16,928 nucleotides of DNA from positions 1 to 16,928 of the forward strand of contig SXQI01000221.1 in assembly GCA_005793025.1 (NCBI GenBank), read 5' to 3'. Below the pieces are notes generated by a model that made no database searches, was not told the origin of the DNA, and saw only the letters and a list, made by a program, of their open reading frames with translations. Positions 1-8,151 of this stretch are shown in pieces (the first letter of the stretch is position 1; each line of letters begins with the position of its first letter). A program made the position numbers and the translations under genes. The DNA is from Verrucomicrobiales bacterium. GTDB taxonomy: Bacteria > Verrucomicrobiota > Verrucomicrobiia > Limisphaerales > SXQI01.

Positions 1-258
1 GCTGCTCGGGATCGTGACGCTCGTTAAACCTGTGGAGCCGTGAAATGAAGCGTAGTCGATCGCAGCGACCGGGAGGCCATCAATGGTGCCGGGGATCACT
101 AGGTTTCCGCTGGCTTTGGGATCGCTGCCGGTGATGGTGATGGAGGAGCCATTATTCTCGTAGGTTAATCCTGCCAAAAGGTTGAGGGGGAGTGCGAGCA
201 GGAGCAGGAAAAGAGAGATTATGGAGCCTGAGAATGGTTGATAGATTCTTGCTTTCAT
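1..258 (-). CDS. BspA-type leucine-rich repeat surface protein (N-terminal fragment, runs off the left edge)
   Basis: The minus strand is open from an ATG at 258 to the window edge: 86 codons without a stop. Residues 1-29 form a signal peptide: a basic start (MKAR), a long hydrophobic stretch rich in Leu (about 13-28) and a small-residue end (LLAG). The mature part has the pattern of the BspA-like LRR_5 family: ITITGSDPKASGNLVIPGTI, then DGLPVAAID, then GLTSVTIPSS, which is the start of a repeat ladder. Such proteins are secreted or surface-attached and often mediate adhesion or binding; the ligand cannot be told here. No clear Shine-Dalgarno precedes the start. The gene is divergent from the secretion operon and separated from it by about 700 bp. 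The family call is fairly safe; full length and C-terminal anchor are outside the window. Confidence 0.8.
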   Translation of the reverse strand, partial: MKARIYQPFSGSIISLFLLLLALPLNLLAGLTYENNGSSITITGSDPKASGNLVIPGTIDGLPVAAIDYASFHGSTGLTSVTIPSS

Positions 259-441
259 ATGCTTAAAGTTCACGATGCAATCAGCGGGGAAAAAGTCAAG
301 CTATCTTTGTTTAAAAACGAGGATTTTTGCGTGAGGATCATTAGGGGTGAGGGGCGCGTTTGGTGTGCAAGTGGAGGGGATTTGGGGCATGAACGGGTTG
401 GGTCGCTCTTTCAGGGCTCTATGAGGGTTGCGGCTGAGTTT

Positions 442-599
442 CCTAGGGCGTTGCCCTAGGCTAGTATTATGTCGCACCGTTGGCGCTTGGAGATGGGGGT
501 TGCGCACCATGGTGTTTGGCTGTGGTCTGGAATCCGGTGATCCGCGGAAGCCGAAGCCCCAAAGGGGCGTGCTATGCCAGCCCATGGCAACGCCATGGG
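442..599. repeat. REPIN/MITE-like palindromic element with inverted terminal hairpins
   Basis: Each end carries a perfect hairpin with an 8-bp stem and 3-nt loop: CCTAGGGCGTTGCCCTAGG at 442-460 and CCCATGGCAACGCCATGGG at 581-599. Read on the opposite strand, the second has the same GGCGTTGCC core as the first, so they are inverted copies. Inside each lies a second small hairpin with a 5-bp stem and 3-nt loop: 474-486 (one mismatch) and 556-568 (GCCCC-AAA-GGGGC), spaced 13 and 12 nt from the outer hairpins. The sequence between outer and inner hairpins also matches in inverted orientation (CTAGTAT against CTGGCAT). Two REP-like units facing each other over about 158 bp is the architecture of a REPIN or short MITE. 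No transposase is present, so any mobility would be in trans. Confidence 0.7.
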
Positions 600-867
600 G
601 AAACAGGCAAAAAATCATGAGCCCTGAAATGGCGACCCAATCGCAAAAAGCTGAATGCCAATGTGCGGTTGCGGATCGTTGGCCATCGTTAGGATTTGAC
701 CCTTGGGTTAGCAAAACTGGGTTCTCAAGGGCGGCGGTCTTCACAAATCCCGTGCCTTCGGGGTGTCCCGAGTGTTCGGATTGATCTTGTTCCGGCCGGG
801 TGTTGGGTTTGGAGGGTAATAAACTTGCCTCGGGTGTGGATTCACGGTTCATTTTCGGCTCGTTTTT

Positions 868-901
868 GGGGGTTTAGGAGGGGGTCGGGGTGGGTTTGGG
901 G
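868..901 (+). other. Putative G-quadruplex motif upstream of the secretion locus
   Basis: The plus strand has five G-tracts in 34 nt: 868-872 (5 G), 880-884 (5 G), 887-890 (4 G), 892-894 (3 G) and 898-901 (4 G). The loops are 7, 2, 1 and 3 nt, which satisfies the usual G3+N1-7 rule with one tract to spare. It lies 83 nt upstream of the ATG at 984 on the coding (RNA-like) strand, so it could fold in the non-template DNA or in a 5' leader. Function is inference only. Confidence 0.55.
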
Positions 902-983
902 TGTGAGTTTGGTTGTAACCATTTTTTCGTTGGGAGAGTCTTATGGTTTTGACGGTGGATCAGAAAACAAACTGTTTAATCTT

Positions 984-1496
984 ATGAAAAAAGTTGTTCG
1001 ATTGTTCAATCTCGCGTTTGTTGGCGCGGTTCTTACAGCAGGAATGCTGTCCTCGTTGGCTCAGGATACTCCTCAGGGCAGGCCCGGACGGAATGGTGGC
1101 CAAGGCGGTGGTAATTTTGATCCGCAGCAGATGCGCCAACGGATGTCGGAACGTCTCCGTGAGCAGTTTAAGATCAAGGACGATGCAGAATGGAAGTTGA
1201 TCGAAGAGCGTCTTACGAAAGTGACTGAGGCCCGGATGCAGGCGGGTGGTTTTGGTGGATTTGGTGGTCGCGGCGGGCCCGGTGGCGGTGGTGCCGAGGG
1301 TAATACCGAAGCTTCTGATTTGCGCAAAGCCATTGAGGCTGACGCTCCTGCTGCAGAGATCAAGACCAAGCTTGCTGCGTTTCGTGCTGCTTCGAAAGTG
1401 AAGGAAGCGGCGCTCGCTAAGGCTCAGGATGATTTACGAGCGGTATTGAATGGGAAGCAGGAAGCTGCTGCGGTGTTGGCTGGGTTGTTGAAGTAA
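984..1496 (+). CDS. Small secreted Gly-rich protein of unknown function
   Basis: A 170-residue protein. The frame stays open upstream to 696, but the ATG at 984 is chosen because it starts a textbook signal peptide: MKK, a hydrophobic core to about residue 20 and a likely cleavage after SSLA (26). The mature chain has a Gly-rich opening (31-44), an amphipathic helix rich in Arg and Glu (48-84, including RQRMSERLREQF), a second Gly-rich loop (88-104, GGFGGFGGRGGPGGGG) and an Ala/Lys-rich helical end (110-170). The helical layout and the DDLRAVLNGKQEA stretch recall periplasmic CpxP/Spy-type (LTXXQ) helical proteins, but that is weak. It precedes gspE by 62 bp in the same direction, so it may be the first gene of the operon. 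The Gly-rich loops resemble those in the secretin N-domain protein. I do not recognise the family with confidence. Confidence 0.75.
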   Translation: MKKVVRLFNLAFVGAVLTAGMLSSLAQDTPQGRPGRNGGQGGGNFDPQQMRQRMSERLREQFKIKDDAEWKLIEERLTKVTEARMQAGGFGGFGGRGGPGGGGAEGNTEASDLRKAIEADAPAAEIKTKLAAFRAASKVKEAALAKAQDDLRAVLNGKQEAAAVLAGLLK

Positions 1497-1520
1497 TGGT
1501 TCGGTTTCAGGGTGTTTCTC

Positions 1521-1536
1521 GGACGCAGTAGCGTCC
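1521..1536 (+). promoter_or_regulatory. Short hairpin in the leader of gspE
   Basis: A perfect 6-bp stem (GGACGC/GCGTCC) with a 4-nt AGTA loop lies in the 62-bp gap before gspE. CTC at 1518-1520 can pair with GAG at 1539-1541 across a 2-nt bulge, lengthening the stem. No T-run follows, so it is not a classic intrinsic terminator. It could be an mRNA processing or attenuation structure that sets gspE expression relative to the upstream gene. Confidence 0.35.
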
Positions 1537-1558
1537 TTGAGACGCCTGAGCAAGTTTT

Positions 1559-3298
<1,740 letters not shown>

Positions 3299-3304
3299 CG
3301 CAGG

Positions 3305-4588
3305 ATGAGTTCTTTTCATTATCGTGCGCTTCAACCAAACGGCGCGATGGCCGACGGTGTTTTAGAGGCTGCGAATCGCCAAGAAGCCTTGCGTGTGATG
3401 GAAGGTCGCGGGCTGCGACCGATTCGGCTCGCAGAAGCCAATGGCAACAATGGTGCCGCAAAGAATGGTCAGAAAAATCCAGCTTCGACGCAGAAATCAT
3501 CCCCCAGTTTACCGTTGTTTGGGAATAAACCCTTGTTCGGTGGATCCAATTCGATTTCGCCCAAGGTGTTGGAAAACTTCACTCGGTTGCTGTCGAGTCT
3601 TTTGACAGCGGGGGTTCCCCTGAGTCGAGCCTTGGTTATCTTGATGCGTGAAGCATCCAGCCCTGCGGCTCATGCGAAGTGGAAACAGGTGCATGATTCG
3701 GTGGTGGATGGGCTTTCGTTAGCGGAGGCGATGGGGCGGTGTCCGGAAACGTTTCCAAAGGTTTACGTCGCGATGGTGGAGGCTGGGGAGACTGGCGGAT
3801 TCTTGGATGTGGTGCTCGGTCAGATTGCGGATTTTCAAGCGAGCGAGAAAGAAATGCGATCCAAGGTCACCACCGCATTATTGTATCCGGTGATCCTTTT
3901 GGTGCTTGCCTTGGGTGTTTTGGTGTTTTTGCTCGTGTTCTTTATCCCGAGATTTCAGACGATTTTTACTGGGTTCGGAGCGAAGCTTCCTTTGCTTACT
4001 CAAATGATTGTTTCAACGAGCGAGCTCCTGCGGGGCTACGGACTATTCATGGCATTCGGGTTGGTGGTTGCCGGCTTTTTGTTGCGTAGCTGGTTTGCGT
4101 CCACTCAGGGCCGACGCACGTGGGAAGGTGGGATCCTTAAACTACCGGTGATCGGACCGCTGGTGGCTCAATTTGCGATGTCCCGTTTTTGTCGAATGCT
4201 GGGAACGTTGCTCGGAGCAGGGGTTCCATTGGTGAACGGCCTGAATGTCGCACGGCGTTCTATTGGTAACCAAATCCTTGTGGATGCAGTCTCTAATTCT
4301 ATAGAGCGCGTGAAAGAAGGAAAACAATTGGGGCCTAGCTTGGGTGAGTGTCGGACCCTTTTTTCGGGAGCGACATTGGAAATGATTTCTGTGGCGGAGG
4401 AGAGCGGTAAGTTGGATCAAGAACTCGTCCGAATCGCTAAAGTGACGGAGCTTGATCTCGATCGCCAATTGAAGACCGCCGTGGCGTTAGCCGAACCATT
4501 GATGCTTTTTTTGATCGCCGGATTTATCGGCACTATTTTTATCGGGATGGTAATCCCAATTTTCTCACTACAAGACCACATTAAATAA
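3305..4588 (+). CDS. gspF: Type II secretion inner-membrane platform protein GspF
   Basis: A 427-residue polytopic protein of the GspF/PilC family, the inner-membrane core that GspE turns or pushes during pseudopilus assembly. After an N-terminal segment (FHYRALQPNG) comes a low-complexity linker rich in Asn, Lys and Ser (44-84). Two T2SSF four-helix domains follow (about 87-210 and 291-413), each with the typical LLxAGVPL signature (99-106 and 302-309). Transmembrane segments are about 192-214, 246-262 and 398-420, and GMVIPIFSL near the end is characteristic. It sits 6 bp after gspE and 19 bp before gspG, so it is surely co-transcribed. Length and topology are normal for the family. Confidence 0.96.
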   Translation: MSSFHYRALQPNGAMADGVLEAANRQEALRVMEGRGLRPIRLAEANGNNGAAKNGQKNPASTQKSSPSLPLFGNKPLFGGSNSISPKVLENFTRLLSSLLTAGVPLSRALVILMREASSPAAHAKWKQVHDSVVDGLSLAEAMGRCPETFPKVYVAMVEAGETGGFLDVVLGQIADFQASEKEMRSKVTTALLYPVILLVLALGVLVFLLVFFIPRFQTIFTGFGAKLPLLTQMIVSTSELLRGYGLFMAFGLVVAGFLLRSWFASTQGRRTWEGGILKLPVIGPLVAQFAMSRFCRMLGTLLGAGVPLVNGLNVARRSIGNQILVDAVSNSIERVKEGKQLGPSLGECRTLFSGATLEMISVAEESGKLDQELVRIAKVTELDLDRQLKTAVALAEPLMLFLIAGFIGTIFIGMVIPIFSLQDHIK

Positions 4589-4607
4589 GTCCCAATCCAC
4601 CTGTGTT

Positions 4608-5069
4608 ATGATCCTGAAATACTCCAGAAAATCCGCAACAAACGTCCGTAAAAAATCCGGTTTCACACTGATCGAACTTCTCTTGGTCCTCGTGATCCTT
4701 GGGATTTTGGCGGCGATTGTGGTCCCTAAGTTTTCAGGCCGAACCGAACAAGCCCGCAACACGGCAGCTCAATCCCAGATTTCAACCTTCGACACGGCGT
4801 TGGATTCATTCGAGATTGATACAGGTTCGTATCCGAAAGGGAAAAATGGATTGAACGAGTTGGTGCAACAACCAAGCAATTCCCAGAATTGGCGGGGACC
4901 TTATTTGAAAAACGAGATCCCCAAAGATCCTTGGGGCAACGACTATATTTATGAATGTCCTGGGAAACATAATGTGAGTTCGTACGACATCACCTCGATG
5001 GGGCCCAACGGGCAGGTGGGTGGTGATGATGATATCGCCAACTGGCAACAGCCTAATCAGAAGAAGTAG
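4608..5069 (+). CDS. gspG: Major pseudopilin GspG
   Basis: A 153-residue class III prepilin. The 18-residue basic leader ends in Lys-Lys-Ser-Gly; prepilin peptidase would cut after Gly18, leaving Phe19 to be N-methylated. The invariant Glu at +5 is Glu23, followed by a hydrophobic helix (about 24-42, LLLVLVILGILAAIVVPKF). The globular part has GspG features: YPKGKNGLNEL, RGPYLKNEIPKDPWGNDYIY, and an acidic end (SYDITSMGPNGQ then GDDDI) corresponding to the calcium-binding loop that stabilises the major pseudopilin. It polymerises into the periplasmic pseudopilus. As usual it is the first pseudopilin gene after gspF. No prepilin peptidase gene lies in the window, so processing relies on one encoded elsewhere. 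Confidence 0.96.
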   Translation: MILKYSRKSATNVRKKSGFTLIELLLVLVILGILAAIVVPKFSGRTEQARNTAAQSQISTFDTALDSFEIDTGSYPKGKNGLNELVQQPSNSQNWRGPYLKNEIPKDPWGNDYIYECPGKHNVSSYDITSMGPNGQVGGDDDIANWQQPNQKK

Positions 5070-5098
5070 CTAACCATCGTTGAAGCAGCTCCCATCGG

Positions 5099-5704
5099 AT
5101 GATTCTCCAACTCCATCAACGTGATCGGTCTCACGAAAGGCGGTTTACCGCTAGGGGATTCACGTTGGTTGAACTGATTTTGGTGATGGTGTTGATGGTT
5201 GTGGTTGCCTCGTTAGTGGCACCGTCGATGAGCAGTTTTTTCAAGGGGCGCTCGTTGGATTCTGAAGCTCGGAGGTTCATTTCGTTGACGCGGTTTGCAC
5301 AAAACCGAGCGGTGTCCGAAGGGGTGCCGATGGTGCTATGGGTGGATGTAGAGCAGAGAGCCTACGGGTTAGTGCAAGAAGCCACTTACGCGGAGATGGA
5401 TCTGAAGCCGATTACTTACGAGCTCGCGGAGGATGTCGAGATGGAAACCGGGGTTGTTCCCGGGGCGTTCGAGCAGCCGATCCCCGAAACTTATGAGGAA
5501 ATCCAGCCGGGGTCGGAATCTGTTGTGATTCGGTTTTTGCCGGATGGATTTATCGGAGAAGGAAGTGCCCAAGAATTGTGGATGAACGAGAGGTCAAAAG
5601 ACGGATCGGCACCTGTAAAAAATAGCGGGATATGGATCACGCAAAGTCGTGATGGCGGGATGTATGAAATTCAAACCAACAACTTCGCGATCGTCCGCCG
5701 CTAG
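5099..5704 (+). CDS. gspH: Minor pseudopilin GspH (GspH/FimT family)
   Basis: A 201-residue prepilin-like protein. The leader is 20 residues (ending FTARG), the cleavage site is Gly20/Phe21 and Glu25 is the +5 Glu (FTLVE). The N-terminal helix is very hydrophobic (LILVMVLMVVVASLVAPSM). The next segment, EARRFISLTRFAQNRAVSEG with a following VPMVLWVD, matches the GspH/FimT pattern. The globular domain is acidic and ends with DGGMYEIQTNN. It would sit in the pseudopilus tip region. It follows gspG by 29 bp, and its 3' end overlaps the start of gspI. Position between gspG and gspI agrees with the classical GHIJK order. Confidence 0.9.
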   Translation: MILQLHQRDRSHERRFTARGFTLVELILVMVLMVVVASLVAPSMSSFFKGRSLDSEARRFISLTRFAQNRAVSEGVPMVLWVDVEQRAYGLVQEATYAEMDLKPITYELAEDVEMETGVVPGAFEQPIPETYEEIQPGSESVVIRFLPDGFIGEGSAQELWMNERSKDGSAPVKNSGIWITQSRDGGMYEIQTNNFAIVRR

Positions 5705-6062
5705 TCGGGGTGGATTTACGCTGGCGGAAGCCCTAGCGGCGTTGGCTTTTTTAGCCATCGTGCTGCCGGTTGCTGTTGCTGGGTTGATGGTTGCAAACAA
5801 AGCCGGAGTGGTTGCCGAACGCAAGACCGTGGCGACTCGTGTTGCGGGTCGGGTGTTGCAGGAGTTGGTTGTGACGGGCCAATGGAAACAATCTACGACA
5901 GGATTGGTGGAGGAGAGCGGTCACGAATTCCGGTGGCAGATGAAGAACCAGTCGTGGGATAAAGATCCGTTCAAGCTTTTGTCACTCCAAGTTTCTTATT
6001 CGGTTCAAGGAGAGGATCACGATGTGAACCTGAGCACGGTCGTCGATACCAGCCAACCATGA
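5664..6062 (+). CDS. gspI: Minor pseudopilin GspI
   Basis: A prepilin-like protein of 132 residues from the ATG at 5664. An in-frame GTG at 5649 and ATG at 5652 would add 4-5 residues; I prefer 5664 because GGCGGG lies just upstream and it gives a 17-residue basic leader of normal size. Cleavage would fall at Gly17/Phe18 with Glu22 at +5 (FTLAE). The helix is Ala-rich (ALAALAFLAIVLPVAVAGLM). The remaining domain (VAERKTVATRVAGRVLQEL, then FRWQMKNQSW) fits the small GspI fold. It overlaps the end of gspH by 41 bp and its stop overlaps the gspJ start by 4 bp (ATGA), which suggests translational coupling. GspI is expected to nucleate the tip complex with GspJ and GspK. Confidence 0.88.
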   Translation: MKFKPTTSRSSAASRGGFTLAEALAALAFLAIVLPVAVAGLMVANKAGVVAERKTVATRVAGRVLQELVVTGQWKQSTTGLVEESGHEFRWQMKNQSWDKDPFKLLSLQVSYSVQGEDHDVNLSTVVDTSQP

Positions 6063-6802
6063 GAAACACGCTTTCCCAACAACCCATTGGAATGAAGCCA
6101 CTAGGCCGAAGGGCGAGCGGTTTCACTTTGATCGAATTGTTGCTGGCGATTTCCATTTTCGCCATTGTCCTTGTCGCAGCTAATAGCATTCTGTTCGGGG
6201 TGTTGCGATTGAGAAACAAGACGATGGATCGGATCACGCAAGCCACGGCGTTAGAACGGGCGTCGGCCATTCTGCGGAGAGATATCGGTGGGATCGTGGT
6301 TCCTACAGGAAAACTAACCGGAGTGTTACAAACCGATGTCGAAGGTCTCGACTCAGGGGAAGGGAAACCGGTGACTCCTGTTTTTTATACCAACACGGGC
6401 CTGATCGACGAACGCTCCCGGTGGTCAGAAATTCAAAAAGTAGTTTATCACCTTCGGGCTCCGACCAATAACATTTCGTCACCGGGACTCGATCTTGTGC
6501 GAACCGTTACTCGGAATCTGTTGCCTCCGAATCAGGAATTGTTCGAGGATCAATGGTTATTGGGCGGGGTGGATCGGATGACCCTCAGTTATTTTAATGG
6601 AACACAATGGCAGCCTTCGTGGAATTCAACGAATGAACCCACCGTGCTCCCGAAAGCCATCAAGGTAGAGCTTTTGTTAGCGACAGAGGCCACAGGGCAA
6701 ACCAAGGCCACTGATGAACAGGCTGGTTTAGTGCAGTGGGTGGTGCCACTACTGGTTGCAGCGGATACCAATCAGACTCAGATCGCGGAGGCCCGTTTAT
6801 GA
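6059..6802 (+). CDS. gspJ: Minor pseudopilin GspJ
   Basis: A 247-residue prepilin-like protein. The leader has 21 residues (ending RRASG), Phe22 becomes the mature N-terminus and Glu26 is the +5 Glu (FTLIE). The hydrophobic helix (LLLAISIFAIVLVAANSILF) is followed by a GspJ-type region with many Arg and Ile (ALERASAILRRDIGGIV) and a beta-rich globular domain. GspJ is normally the largest minor pseudopilin after GspK, and this size fits. The start overlaps the gspI stop as ATGA, and its own stop overlaps the gspK start the same way. It is expected in the tip complex with GspI and GspK. Confidence 0.9.
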   Translation: MRNTLSQQPIGMKPLGRRASGFTLIELLLAISIFAIVLVAANSILFGVLRLRNKTMDRITQATALERASAILRRDIGGIVVPTGKLTGVLQTDVEGLDSGEGKPVTPVFYTNTGLIDERSRWSEIQKVVYHLRAPTNNISSPGLDLVRTVTRNLLPPNQELFEDQWLLGGVDRMTLSYFNGTQWQPSWNSTNEPTVLPKAIKVELLLATEATGQTKATDEQAGLVQWVVPLLVAADTNQTQIAEARL

Positions 6803-8151
6803 TCAGGGACGTGAACCAAACTTCGAAGCACGAATCCGGTTCGGTGCTGGTCATTGTGCTCTGGATCACCTTCGGAATTGTGAGTCTTGCGTTGTATTTC
6901 GGCCACACCGCGTCGCTAGAACTTCGAGCGGCGGACAACCGTTCTTCGAGCATGGCGGCACAACTCGCCATTGATGGAACCGCGCGGTATGTGGGCTACC
7001 TCCTGTCAAATTTGGAGAAACCGGGCAAGCTTCCAAGGCTTGAAACCTATTCTCAAGCGGAGATCCAGATTGGTGACGCGAGGACTTGGTTGATTGGGCG
7101 CGATGGGGAGGAAAAAGCCCCGGCGCAACCTTATTTTGGACTGGTGGATGAAGCGTCCAAGTTGAATTTGAATACCGCAACGGTGGAGATGTTAGTTGCA
7201 TTACCGGGAATGACCGCAGAGTTGGCGGCTGCGATCGTTGATTGGCGGGACTCCGATAGTGAATTCTCGGAAAATGGTGCAGAGGACGAAGTTTATTTAC
7301 GACTCACCCCTGCGTATCACTGCAAGAATGCGAAGTTCGAAAGCCTTGGCGAGTTACGACTCGTGGCCGGGGCTGATCTCAATCTGTTGTTCGGAGAAGA
7401 CAGCAACATGAACGGTGTCCTCGATCAAAACGAGGACGACGGCGATCAAACATTACCCTTGGATAATCGAGATGGTCATTTGGATTCTGGGCTGATGGAA
7501 TTTTTGACGGTTTATTCTCGTGAATCCAACACAAATTCTTCGGGGGTGGCTCGGGTGGCATTGAGCGGAGCAGGATTCACCCAACGGATCGCGCCTCTGT
7601 TACAGGAGAAATTCGGCGCAGAGCGCGCCAACCAGATTCTGGCTAGAATCGGTCCACCCAACGCGACGTTCACCAGTCCACTCGATTTTTTCAATCGATC
7701 TGGAATGACGGAAGTTGAAATCACAAATATCCAACACTCAGTGACGCTTACCAACGGAGCTTACGTTGAAGGGTTGGTGAACGTGTGCACGGCCCGCAAA
7801 GAGGTGCTCGCTTGTATTCCCGGCATCGGAATTGAGAAGGCAACCGAGATGGTCGCTTACCGTTTGGCCAATCCCGACAAGATGAACAGTGTGGCGTGGG
7901 TGGGTTCAGTTCTTGATCGAGGGCAGTTGGTGCGAGCAGGAGTTTACTTAGCCGCCCACAGTTACCAATTCACGGCCGACATCGCTGCGGTGGGTCGGTT
8001 TGGGAGAGGATTTCGGAGGCAACGTTTTATTTTTGATACCACCAGCGTATCGGCACGAATTGTGCATCAGGACGATTTGACGCAGCTTGGCTGGGCATTG
8101 GGACGCCAGACATGGCAGGATAGACAGGAATTTGCAGGGAATACGCGATGA
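6799..8151 (+). CDS. gspK: Minor pseudopilin GspK (helix-hairpin-helix type, with EF-hand-like loop)
   Basis: A 450-residue protein, the largest minor pseudopilin, thought to cap the pseudopilus. The ATG at 6799 is chosen over upstream in-frame starts because it overlaps the gspJ stop (ATGA) and has GGAGG at 6787-6791, 7 nt away. The N-terminal helix (about 15-35, SVLVIVLWITFGIVSLALYF) follows a Gly14, but there is no Glu at +5, as is usual for GspK. Two helix-hairpin-helix segments occur: 122-150 (LNLNTATVEMLVALPGM) and 325-356 (VNVCTARKEVLACIPGIG). Between them, residues 201-212 (DSNMNGVLDQNE) match a canonical EF-hand loop with D1, N3, N5, D9 and E12, followed by an acidic run (EDDGD). Five Cys residues are not required, but Cys175, Cys330 and Cys339 are visible. 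It is longer than typical proteobacterial GspK, owing to the insert around 190-240. Confidence 0.92.
   Translation: MIRDVNQTSKHESGSVLVIVLWITFGIVSLALYFGHTASLELRAADNRSSSMAAQLAIDGTARYVGYLLSNLEKPGKLPRLETYSQAEIQIGDARTWLIGRDGEEKAPAQPYFGLVDEASKLNLNTATVEMLVALPGMTAELAAAIVDWRDSDSEFSENGAEDEVYLRLTPAYHCKNAKFESLGELRLVAGADLNLLFGEDSNMNGVLDQNEDDGDQTLPLDNRDGHLDSGLMEFLTVYSRESNTNSSGVARVALSGAGFTQRIAPLLQEKFGAERANQILARIGPPNATFTSPLDFFNRSGMTEVEITNIQHSVTLTNGAYVEGLVNVCTARKEVLACIPGIGIEKATEMVAYRLANPDKMNSVAWVGSVLDRGQLVRAGVYLAAHSYQFTADIAAVGRFGRGFRRQRFIFDTTSVSARIVHQDDLTQLGWALGRQTWQDRQEFAGNTR

Larger units (their letters stand above)
259..983. other. Gene-free intergenic region between divergent genes
   Basis: About 725 bp between the BspA-type gene and the first secretion-locus gene. 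Open frames exist on both strands, but their translations are rich in Pro, Arg, His and Trp, lack family motifs and run through palindromic repeats, so I treat them as non-coding. The stretch holds a REPIN-like repeat at 442-599 and a G-quadruplex motif at 868-901. Any promoters for the two divergent genes should lie here. I could not find a convincing sigma-70 pair: TTGACG at 949-954 with TTTAAT at 975-980 has a 20-nt spacer and would start transcription at or after the ATG at 984. Confidence 0.7.

Noticed and set aside
344..387. Second G-quadruplex at 344-387
   Set aside because: There are four G4 tracts, but the central loop is 21 nt, beyond the usual limit, so I do not count it.
301..852. 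A 183-residue open frame on the minus strand
   Set aside because: It is rich in Pro, Arg and His, has no motif or signal, and runs straight through the palindromic repeat at 442-599, so it is best explained as a chance frame in non-coding DNA.
949..980. Sigma-70-like promoter TTGACG ... TTTAAT
   Set aside because: The spacer is 20 nt and the predicted start would fall at or after the ATG at 984.
696..983. N-terminal extension of the Gly-rich protein gene to a TTG at 696
   Set aside because: The extension encodes a Trp/Gly/Arg-rich segment through the G-quadruplex region, while the internal ATG at 984 begins a clean signal peptide.
6736..6798. Upstream start for gspK
   Set aside because: A GGAGG 7 nt before 6799 and the ATGA overlap with gspJ support the internal ATG, which also gives the normal prepilin-like N-terminus.
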